Assembly (NCBI GenBank): GCA_944388825.1
Contig: CALXKG010000042.1
Location: 1 to 8,629 of the forward strand
Source: an uncultured Clostridia bacterium
GTDB lineage: Bacteria > Bacillota > Clostridia > Oscillospirales > Ruminococcaceae
DNA length: 8,629 bases
Direction of reading: 5' to 3'
Position 1 is the first letter of the stretch. Every line of letters begins with the position of its first letter. This document shows positions 1-4,826 of this stretch, in pieces. The notes beneath the pieces were generated by a model, which did no database searches, was not told where the DNA came from, and saw only the letters and a list, made by a program, of their open reading frames with translations. The position numbers and the translations under genes were made by a program.

Positions 1-722
1 ATCTCCAGCCCGTTTTCCGCGCAGTACCGGAGCACCCGCTCATACGACCGCCCGATCGACAGGTAGTCCCCGATGTGGTAGGTGACGGCGGCCTTTCCGG
101 CAGGCAGATAGCGGATATCCGCCGCCTCCGCCTTTTCCGCCGGCAGGAAGGCGTGGGAGGCCTCGGTATACTTCCCCGTCCGGATCTTCGCAAGCGGGAC
201 GATCACCCCGCACTGGAAAAAGACCGGGAGCCCCTGCCCGAACCCTTCGGTAAAACAGCGTTTGGTCGCGATGCTGGTCTCCCGCAGGGTATAGGGCGGG
301 TCGACCGGCTGGGTCAGCAGGTACTGTTCCGGCAGCGGCTCGACCGTGACCGTTTCCCCTTCCCGGCGGCGGGCGGCGGCCGCTTCCATCTGCTCGCAGC
401 GGTTTACGATCCGGCTGCGGATCAGCTTCAGCTCGCCGATCTGCCGGTCGATAACCGGCAGCTGGCTTTTAAACAGCGCGAGGCTCTTCTGGAGGTCGTA
501 CCGGCGCATATGCGCTTTGATCTCCGACAGGGAAAAGCCGATCCTTTTTAAAATCAGGATGGTGTCTAAATAGTCCAGCTGGGCGGCGCTGTAGTAGCGG
601 TAGCCGTTATGGGGGTCGACATAGGCCGGGCGGAAGAGGCCGGTCCGATCGTAAAAGATCAGCGTCTGCTTGGAGATATGCTGGTAGCGGGAAAGCTCGC
701 CGATCGAAAACAGGTCATCCAT
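1..722 (-). CDS. MerR-family transcriptional regulator with GyrI-like effector-binding domain (partial, C-terminus off the left edge)
   Basis: DNA-binding one-component regulator of the BmrR/BltR type. The ATG at 722-720 follows an AAGGGGGA ribosome binding site (735-728), and 240 codons are visible before the window edge. Residues 5-73 form the MerR winged helix: FSIGELSRY, then KQTLIFYDRTGLFRP, then GYRYYSAAQLDYLDTI. A long helix (about 80-118) would make the antiparallel coiled-coil dimer. Residues 125-240 look like a GyrI-like effector pocket, including the typical segment YHIGDYLSIGRSYERVLRY near 215-233. BmrR-like relatives bind lipophilic cations and remodel a long-spacer promoter. Here the likely target is the divergent YitT promoter, because the gene is transcribed away from it and the spacer there carries a dyad. 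The ligand cannot be read from the sequence. The family call is firm; the multidrug-type role is inferred. Confidence 0.93.
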   Translation of the reverse strand, partial: MDDLFSIGELSRYQHISKQTLIFYDRTGLFRPAYVDPHNGYRYYSAAQLDYLDTILILKRIGFSLSEIKAHMRRYDLQKSLALFKSQLPVIDRQIGELKLIRSRIVNRCEQMEAAAARRREGETVTVEPLPEQYLLTQPVDPPYTLRETSIATKRCFTEGFGQGLPVFFQCGVIVPLAKIRTGKYTEASHAFLPAEKAEAADIRYLPAGKAAVTYHIGDYLSIGRSYERVLRYCAENGLE

Positions 723-733
723 GAAAATCCCCC

Positions 734-764
734 TTGACATTATAGTTGCTATATCCTTTATTAT
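734..764 (+). promoter_or_regulatory. MerR-type long-spacer promoter of the YitT gene with internal dyad
   Basis: TTGACA (734-739) and TATTAT (759-764) are separated by 19 bp, longer than the optimal 17 and typical of promoters activated by MerR-family proteins. Inside the spacer is the inverted repeat TATAG-TTG-CTATA (741-753), a plausible operator for the regulator encoded divergently at 722. The predicted start point is near 772, about 30 nt before the YitT start codon. Confidence 0.6.
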
Positions 765-788
765 AGACGGTGGAAGGAAAAAACGCAA
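760..788 (-). promoter_or_regulatory. Putative sigma-A promoter of the merR-type gene
   Basis: On the minus strand, TTGCGT (788-783) lies 17 bp from a perfect TATAAT (765-760). Transcription would start near 753, giving a leader of about 30 nt that contains the ribosome binding site. A second TATAAT at 744-739 is less likely because its start point would fall inside that site. The -10 overlaps the -10 of the opposing YitT promoter, so the two promoters should compete for polymerase. Confidence 0.5.
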
Positions 789-801
789 GGGAGAGGATTC
801 C

Positions 802-1455
802 ATGGTAAAGAATGAAAAAGCCACCCTGCGGGGCTGGTTGCTGGAAGGGCTGACGGCCCGGCGGATGCTGTTTATCCTGCTGGGCGCGATGATCGCCACC
901 TTCGGTATCCACAACATCCACCACCAGGTGGGGATCACCGAGGGGGGCGTCATCGGCCTGATGCTGTTTGTCGACCACTGGACCGGCTTTTCCCCCGCCT
1001 ACATCACGCCGGTGCTGGATATCGCCTGCTACATTTTGGCGCTGAAATACCTGGGCGGGCAGTTTATCAAGATTTCCGTCCTGTCGACCTTATCGGTGTC
1101 GGCTTTTTACAAGCTCTGGGAGCAGTTCCCGCCGATGCTGCCGGATCTGTCCTCCCATCCGCTCCTGGCGGCGGTCCTGGGCAGCTGTTTTGTCGGCGTC
1201 GGGGTAGGGATCATCGTCCGGCAGGGCGGTTCCAGCGGCGGCGACGACGCGCTGGCGCTGGTCATCTCCAAAGTCACCCATTGGCGGCTGGCGCGGGCCT
1301 ACCTGTTTACCGACCTGACGGTCCTGGCGCTGTCCCTTTCCTACATCCCGGTCATTAAGATCGCCTGTTCGGTCGTGACGGTCACCCTTTCGTCTTACCT
1401 GATCGACAAGGTGCAGACGTGGAAGTGGAAGGAACGGACAAAGGCCTCCGACTGA
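802..1455 (+). CDS. YitT-family membrane protein (DUF161-type core, no C-terminal DUF2179)
   Basis: Predicted integral membrane protein of 217 residues. The start at 802 is chosen because GGGAGAGGA precedes it by 4-5 bases; the in-frame ATG at 721 lies upstream of the promoter and overlaps merR. Hydrophobic segments lie near residues 21-37, 45-58, 69-85, 119-130 and 165-190. Family marks are the glycine-rich GITEGGVIGLML (44-55) and GGSSGGDDALALV (132-144), matching the GxSxGGxD-type signature of YitT proteins. Many YitT proteins are about 280 residues with a soluble DUF2179 domain after the membrane core. This one stops after the core with a short basic tail, so it is the short form. No transport substrate or reaction is established for the family. 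Its position suggests control by the divergent MerR-type regulator. Confidence 0.88.
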   Translation: MVKNEKATLRGWLLEGLTARRMLFILLGAMIATFGIHNIHHQVGITEGGVIGLMLFVDHWTGFSPAYITPVLDIACYILALKYLGGQFIKISVLSTLSVSAFYKLWEQFPPMLPDLSSHPLLAAVLGSCFVGVGVGIIVRQGGSSGGDDALALVISKVTHWRLARAYLFTDLTVLALSLSYIPVIKIACSVVTVTLSSYLIDKVQTWKWKERTKASD

Positions 1456-1468
1456 GGCATTTTTAAAG

Positions 1469-1503
1469 AAGGCTCCCGCCGGTGTGCAGGGGCCTTTTTG
1501 TTT
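1469..1503 (+). terminator. Intrinsic terminator after the YitT gene
   Basis: AAGGCTCC (1469-1476) pairs with GGGGCCTT (1489-1496), an 8-bp stem with one G-U pair. It is followed directly by a T run (1495-1499, then TTT at 1501-1503), 13 bp after the stop codon. Confidence 0.8.
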
Positions 1504-1510
1504 GGATCCC

Positions 1511-1546
1511 GAAAAAAGACGCCTTTCCGTATCAACGGAAAGGCGT
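1511..1546 (-). terminator. Strong intrinsic terminator on the minus strand
   Basis: A perfect 12-bp stem (ACGCCTTTCCGT at 1519-1530 against ACGGAAAGGCGT at 1535-1546, ATCA loop) is followed on the minus strand by C and six T (1517-1512). It can end leftward transcripts from tadA and from the candidate sRNA promoter at 1624-1629. In the plus direction only TTTC follows, so it is mainly a minus-strand terminator. Confidence 0.85.
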
Positions 1547-1616
1547 TTCAAATAAAATGAGAAGGAGTAATTATAAAGGAGGGGGATTGAATTAGAAACA
1601 ATGAATCTTTGTTTCC
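1512..1616 (-). ncRNA. Candidate small regulatory RNA with C-rich anti-Shine-Dalgarno segments
   Basis: An extended -10 element, TGGTATAAT (minus, ending at 1624), lies just outside tadA with no gene before the terminator at 1511-1546. The predicted transcript is about 105 nt. Its layout is a 5' hairpin GAAACAA-N7-TTGTTTC (1614-1594), then an unpaired AT-rich middle holding ATCCCCCTCCTTT (1587-1575) and ACTCCTTC (1568-1561), then the 12-bp terminator hairpin. CCTCCTTT equals the anti-Shine-Dalgarno core of 16S rRNA, so the middle could pair with ribosome binding sites. This hairpin, C-rich single strand and terminator design is seen in known Gram-positive sRNAs. I do not recognise it as a named family; the transcript is inferred from promoter and terminator signals only. 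Confidence 0.5.
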
Positions 1617-1623
1617 GGTTCTT

Positions 1624-1632
1624 ATTATACCA
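1624..1632 (-). promoter_or_regulatory. Extended -10 promoter for the candidate sRNA
   Basis: Minus-strand TGGTATAAT matches the TGnTATAAT extended -10 exactly. No good -35 is present at 17 bp; TTCACA (1655-1650) is 20 bp away. Extended -10 promoters can work without a -35. The predicted start is near 1616. Confidence 0.55.
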
Positions 1633-1701
1633 TAGCCCGGCGGAAAATATGTGAACAGAAGGATACTTTTATCCTATTTCACAAAACAAATTTTGACAGA
1701 T

Positions 1702-2229
1702 TTACCGATTTTTTCCCGCCGGCGGGAGGTAAGCTAGTTTATTCCGGTGAATGCCCGCCGCCTTCCGCCGCGCCCGCAGCCCGGCGAAAAACGCGGTCAG
1801 AAGCGCCTGGCAGCTTTCTTCCAGAACCCCGCCCACCACTTCCGGCCGGTGGTTGAAGGGGAAAGAGAAGAGGTCGACTAGGCTCCCGCAGCAGCCGGCC
1901 TTTTTGTCCCGCGCGCCGTACACCACCCGCGGGATGCGGGCGTTGATGATCGCCCCGGCACACATCGGGCAGGGCTCCAGCGTCACATACAGGGTCGCCC
2001 GGTGCAGCCGCCAGCCGTGCAGGGCCCGGTTGGCCTCTTCGATCGCCAGCAGTTCCGCATGGGCGGCCGCCCGTTTTTCGGTCTCCCGCAGGTTGTGGGC
2101 CCTGGCGACCACCTGTTCCCCATCCCAGACGATCACTGCCCCGACCGGCGTTTCCCCCAGGGCGGCGGCTTTTTCCGCTTCCTCCAGGGCGAGGGCCATA
2201 AACCGCGCGTCCCGCGCATCCGCCCCCAT
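1702..2229 (-). CDS. tadA: tRNA-specific adenosine deaminase TadA
   Basis: Zinc-dependent deaminase that converts A34 to inosine at the wobble position of the tRNA anticodon, allowing one tRNA-Arg(ACG) to read several codons. With the ATG at 2229 the protein has 175 residues. The catalytic set is complete: His57 and Glu59 in AAHAEL, and Cys87 and Cys90 in EPCPMCAGA, the same numbering as E. coli TadA. PVGAVIV (28-34), HNLRET and the later GSLVDLF and FNH segments also fit the family. The start follows the stop of the CPBP-type gene by 2 nt (TGACCATG), so translation is probably coupled. A GTG at 2244 in the same frame is possible but offers no better ribosome binding site. The C-terminal tail (151-175) is strongly basic, as in other TadA proteins. 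Leftward transcription probably ends at the hairpin at 1511-1546. Confidence 0.96.
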   Translation of the reverse strand: MGADARDARFMALALEEAEKAAALGETPVGAVIVWDGEQVVARAHNLRETEKRAAAHAELLAIEEANRALHGWRLHRATLYVTLEPCPMCAGAIINARIPRVVYGARDKKAGCCGSLVDLFSFPFNHRPEVVGGVLEESCQALLTAFFAGLRARRKAAGIHRNKLAYLPPAGKNR

Positions 2230-2231
2230 GG

Positions 2232-3341
2232 TCAGGCCACCCACAGCCGCTGCACCATCTGGATCAGACCCAGGGCGCAGGCGGCGGAGAAGAACGCGCT
2301 GCTGAAAGCGACCAGCAGCTTTTTGCGGAAGGGAAGGCCCGACGGCCGTCCGGCGGCGGGCTTTTCCCCCGCCATCTGCCCGTAGTCCAGCGCCCGGGAG
2401 GACAGGATAAAGGCGTTTGTGTCCTTCCGGCAGATGAGTGCAAACGAGATAAGCCCCAGCGCCAGCAGGAACAGCATTTCCGCCTCTTCCGCCCAGCCCG
2501 GCAGGAACCGTCCCAGCACCGCGTCCAGCGCCGGCCAGAGGGCGCAGAGGATATGGGCGAGGACCGGGGCGGACAGACGTCCTGTCCGCAGCAGCAGGTA
2601 GCCGTACATCAGCCCCATCAGAAAGCCGGTCAGCCCGCCGGTCAGCGTCCCGGCCGTCAGCGCGCCGGTGAGCGCCGTCAGCAGGAGGGCGAAGGCGTCG
2701 CCGTATTTGCGCAGCATCCGCAGCAGCAGCCCCCGGAAGAGCAGCTCCTGCAGGACCGGCAGCAGGACGGCGGTGCGGATGATGTAGAGCGCCTGCGCCG
2801 CCGGGACGGTCGGGACCGACGCGCTTCCCGCCTCGATCAGCCCCAGGGCGGAAAGGGTGCCGGAAAAGCTCCTCCCGCCCCAGGCCGCCACGGCCGACAG
2901 CCCGAGGGCACAGCCGCAGGCAAGCAGCGCGCTGCCGGCGGAAAATGTGGTGTTGTCCCGGCGCTTGAGGTCCCGCCCGCCGGCGAGCAGCAGCACCGCG
3001 GCCGGTACCAGGCAGCTCCCCGCCTGCCAGAGCAGGGTGCGCAGCTCGGACAGGACGGCGTTCCAGAAGACCAGGCTGTCCGGGCTTTCGATCGCGATCA
3101 GGCCGGCGATCCGGCGGACGGCCAGCTGGCTGGGCAGGATAAAGATGGCCGGGAGCAGCAGCAGGCAGAGCATGACGGCGCCGGTGATGGTCGCGGAGCG
3201 CCGGATCTCATGCCGCTCGATCTGCCCGGGATCCAGATGGATAAATCCGTAGCCGCTCATATAGACGTTGCCGCCCTCGGACGGCCAATGGTCCATCAGG
3301 GGCGGGTAGCCCCCCTGACGCGGCTGGCGCTGAAACTGCAT
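2232..3341 (-). CDS. CPBP-family intramembrane protein with degenerate protease motifs
   Basis: Polytopic membrane protein of 369 residues related to CPBP/Abi (CAAX-type, Rce1-like) proteases. The ATG at 3341 is chosen because GGGGGA precedes it by about 8 bases; an open frame reaches 3446 but crosses the promoter. After a Gly/Pro-rich cytosolic N-terminus (1-48) there are hydrophobic segments near 51-70, 104-120, 134-153, 184-197, 216-252, 255-275, 288-303 and 342-362. The family core is recognisable at 191-206 (VLLPVLQELLFRGLLL) and 240-267, ending in LAHILCA. However, the first Glu of EExxxR is Gln198, the FxxxH motif reads GALTA (226-230), and the motif-3 Asn is Ala267; only Glu199, Arg203 and His263 remain. 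It may therefore be a non-catalytic scaffold or binding protein. It is the first gene of a two-gene unit with tadA. Confidence 0.82.
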   Translation of the reverse strand: MQFQRQPRQGGYPPLMDHWPSEGGNVYMSGYGFIHLDPGQIERHEIRRSATITGAVMLCLLLLPAIFILPSQLAVRRIAGLIAIESPDSLVFWNAVLSELRTLLWQAGSCLVPAAVLLLAGGRDLKRRDNTTFSAGSALLACGCALGLSAVAAWGGRSFSGTLSALGLIEAGSASVPTVPAAQALYIIRTAVLLPVLQELLFRGLLLRMLRKYGDAFALLLTALTGALTAGTLTGGLTGFLMGLMYGYLLLRTGRLSAPVLAHILCALWPALDAVLGRFLPGWAEEAEMLFLLALGLISFALICRKDTNAFILSSRALDYGQMAGEKPAAGRPSGLPFRKKLLVAFSSAFFSAACALGLIQMVQRLWVA

Positions 3342-3387
3342 GGCATTTCCCCCATATCGCAAAGACTTTGTCGAATGACTACTACCT

Positions 3388-3393
3388 ATTATA
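3388..3393 (-). promoter_or_regulatory. -10 element of the CPBP-tadA transcription unit
   Basis: A perfect TATAAT on the minus strand, about 47 bp before the CPBP start. The start point would be near 3380, giving a leader of about 40 nt. The -35 region (TTTCAC at 3415-3410, 16-bp spacer) is weak. Confidence 0.55.
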
Positions 3394-3439
3394 CTATCGT
3401 CCGGAAAAAGTGAAAGCGAATTTCTGTAAATTTTCACGC

Positions 3440-3468
3440 TGTACAAACGGCCGGTTTTCCAGTATAAT
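3440..3468 (+). promoter_or_regulatory. Putative sigma-A promoter of rsmE
   Basis: TGTACA (3440-3445) is followed after 17 bp by a perfect TATAAT (3463-3468). The start point would be near 3475, leaving an unusually long leader of about 155 nt before rsmE. It is divergent from the CPBP-tadA promoter. Confidence 0.6.
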
Positions 3469-3629
3469 AAATATAACCATAGGGATAAGGCGGATCGCGG
3501 GCGGGCTTTCCGTCAATCTGTTAAACTTTCAGACTTTAAGGCAAAAAAATTTAGAGCCAGTTCACATGATGCCCCGCCGGTTGTGTCACAATATCAGGTA
3601 ACAGGCTTTTCCATGAAAGGAGCAGACCG

Positions 3630-4352
3630 ATGCCTCGATTTTTTATCCCGCCGGGAGAGGCGGCCGTCGGGACGGAATACCCGCTGGGCCGGGAGGCTTC
3701 CGTCCATATCGCCCGGTCGCTGCGGATGCGGGCGGGGGAGAAGCTGACCCTGTCGGACGGGGCGGGGACCGACTTTGAAGCCGAGATCGTCCGCACCGGC
3801 GAGACGGTTTCCGTCCGCATCCTGTCCGCCGCCCCTTCCCTGACCGAGCCGCAGGCCCGGACGGTCCTGTTCCAGGCGCTGCCCAAAGGGGATAAGCTGG
3901 AGTGGATCGTCCAGAAGGCGACCGAGCTGGGGGTATATGCCATCCAGCCCTTCCTGTCCGACCGGTGCGTCTCCCGCCCGGACGCCCGGTCGATGGAGAA
4001 AAAGCGGGCCCGCCTGCAGAAGATCGCCCTGGAAGCCGCCCAGCAGAGCGGGCGGGGGCTGGTGCCGGAAGTGCGGGAACTGGTTACACTGCGCCAGCTG
4101 CCCGCACTCTGGCCGGAGAAGACCCTCTTTTTCTATGAACGGGGCGGCAGGCGGGTGTCCGAACTGGTGGCGCCGGACGACCGGTCGGTCGGGCTGATTG
4201 TCGGGAGTGAAGGGGGCTTTTCGCCGGAAGAGGCGGATTTCCTCATCGGGAAAGGGGCGCTGGCCGCGACCCTGGGGGCGCGGATCCTCCGGTGCGAAAC
4301 GGCGCCGGTTGCCGGGCTTTCGGTCATCCTCAGCCGGACGGGGGATATCTGA
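3630..4352 (+). CDS. rsmE: 16S rRNA (uracil1498-N3)-methyltransferase RsmE
   Basis: SPOUT-class, S-adenosylmethionine-dependent enzyme that methylates N3 of U1498 in 16S rRNA of assembled 30S subunits. It has 240 residues, the usual family size. AAAGGAG (3616-3622) lies 7 bases before the ATG. The N-terminal PUA-like part (1-70) includes HIARSLRMRAGE (26-37). The catalytic knot region includes KATELGV and IQPFLSDRCVSR (96-116), RLQKIALEAAQQSGR (128-142), VGSEGGFSPEEADFL (191-205) and LGARILRCETA (215-225). The last two form the SAM-binding trefoil knot. The common IGPEGG appears here as VGSEGG, a mild variant that should not abolish function. It is usually found after prmA; here it stands at the head of its own unit and is followed by a small membrane-protein gene. 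Confidence 0.95.
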   Translation: MPRFFIPPGEAAVGTEYPLGREASVHIARSLRMRAGEKLTLSDGAGTDFEAEIVRTGETVSVRILSAAPSLTEPQARTVLFQALPKGDKLEWIVQKATELGVYAIQPFLSDRCVSRPDARSMEKKRARLQKIALEAAQQSGRGLVPEVRELVTLRQLPALWPEKTLFFYERGGRRVSELVAPDDRSVGLIVGSEGGFSPEEADFLIGKGALAATLGARILRCETAPVAGLSVILSRTGDI

Positions 4353-4376
4353 GGGAGAAATGAAACGGTACCCATG

Positions 4377-4397
4377 GCGGGCAAAGCCCCGCGTTTT
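4377..4397 (+). terminator. Weak terminator or attenuator between rsmE and the small membrane protein
   Basis: GCGGG (4377-4381) pairs with CCCGC (4388-4392) around a short loop, followed by GTTTTGTT. The short stem and broken T run suggest partial termination only, which would lower expression of the downstream small gene relative to rsmE. Confidence 0.3.
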
Positions 4398-4418
4398 GTT
4401 AGAAAGGAGTCAAACCCC

Positions 4419-4730
4419 ATGAAAAAAAGTGTATGGATCTCGCTGATCGCCGCCATCGCCGCCGTTGCGGCCGCGGCTGTCGCCATCGCCGCCCTGGTCC
4501 GCCGCAAGACCAACGCAATCGCGCAGGAGCTGGATTTTGAGCCGGACGACGATTATTTCGATCCGGAAGAGGAAGAGGACGAGGATGCCTGCGCGGCCTG
4601 CGAAGGCTGCCCCGACCCGGAAGAAGCGGACGTCGCCACGTCGGCCCATGAAGAGCCGATGGAGATCCCGGTAGCGGACGCCGGCGCGGATGAGCCGGAA
4701 GAGGAAGAAGAAAAGGAAACGAAGGAATAA
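4419..4730 (+). CDS. Small acidic single-pass membrane protein with a CxxCxxC motif, unknown function
   Basis: 103-residue protein not recognised as a named family. AAAGGAG (4403-4409) precedes the ATG by 9 bases. Residues 1-4 are basic, residues 5-27 form one Ala/Ile/Val-rich transmembrane helix, and RRK (28-30) follows. The rest (38-103) is extremely acidic and low in complexity, with Glu/Asp runs at 50-56 and 91-100. Three cysteines sit in the acidic part as C58-A-A-C61-E-G-C64, which could bind a metal or form disulfides. The basic RRK just after the helix suggests the tail stays in the cytoplasm, though the N-terminal KK makes topology ambiguous. The good ribosome binding site and codon use like the neighbours support a real gene. 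It is probably co-transcribed with rsmE, 66 bp upstream, but no functional link is evident. Confidence 0.75.
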   Translation: MKKSVWISLIAAIAAVAAAAVAIAALVRRKTNAIAQELDFEPDDDYFDPEEEEDEDACAACEGCPDPEEADVATSAHEEPMEIPVADAGADEPEEEEEKETKE

Positions 4731-4737
4731 GGTCTCC

Positions 4738-4768
4738 GGGCGGCGCGGTTTTCTGCGCCGCCCCTTTC
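4738..4768 (+). terminator. Hairpin terminator after the small acidic protein
   Basis: GGGCGGCGC (4738-4746) pairs perfectly with GCGCCGCCC (4755-4763) around an 8-nt loop, 7 bp after the stop codon. The following CTTTC is a poor T run, but the stem is very stable. Confidence 0.6.
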
Positions 4769-4786
4769 ACGCGCCAGTATAAGGGA

Positions 4787-4817
4787 CCCCCCGGCTTTCT
4801 ATCCGAAGGCCGGGGGG
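4787..4817 (-). terminator. GC-rich hairpin after the ATPase gene, between convergent genes
   Basis: A 13-bp stem with one G-T wobble (4787-4799 against 4805-4817) and a 5-nt loop lies 9 bp past the ATPase stop codon. Neither side has a clean T run (minus side CCCTTATAC), so it may act as an RNA 3'-end stabiliser or an imperfect terminator. Confidence 0.5.
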
Positions 4818-4826
4818 GTGCTGCGT

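Noticed and set aside
739..744. TATAAT on the minus strand as the merR -10
   Set aside because: Its start point would fall inside the merR ribosome binding site; the TATAAT at 760-765 with TTGCGT at 17 bp fits better.
1512..1616. The RNA downstream of tadA as the signal recognition particle RNA, which often lies near tadA in Firmicutes
   Set aside because: It lacks the conserved SRP Alu/S-domain features such as the GGAA-type apical loop with its asymmetric internal loop.
1551..1653. Tiny plus-strand reading frames (12 codons from 1557, 17 codons from 1601) near GGAGGGGGA
   Set aside because: The spacing from the purine-rich stretch is wrong (14 nt for the second), no plus-strand promoter is visible, and the minus-strand RNA explanation accounts for the promoter and terminator better.
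1713..1724. Palindrome CCCGCCGGCGGG next to a homopolymer run of six bases
   Set aside because: It lies inside the last codons of tadA, and the T run is upstream of the stem in the plus direction (A run on the minus strand), so it is not a terminator.
2553..3413. 286-codon open frame on the plus strand opposite the CPBP-type gene
   Set aside because: It is antisense to a clear membrane-protein gene, its translation is Gln/Gly/Arg-rich low complexity, and there is no good ribosome binding site. GC-rich codon bias explains the lack of stops.
3566..3601. 11-codon upstream reading frame in the rsmE leader
   Set aside because: No ribosome binding site precedes it, and it has no feature of a leader peptide such as repeated regulatory codons.
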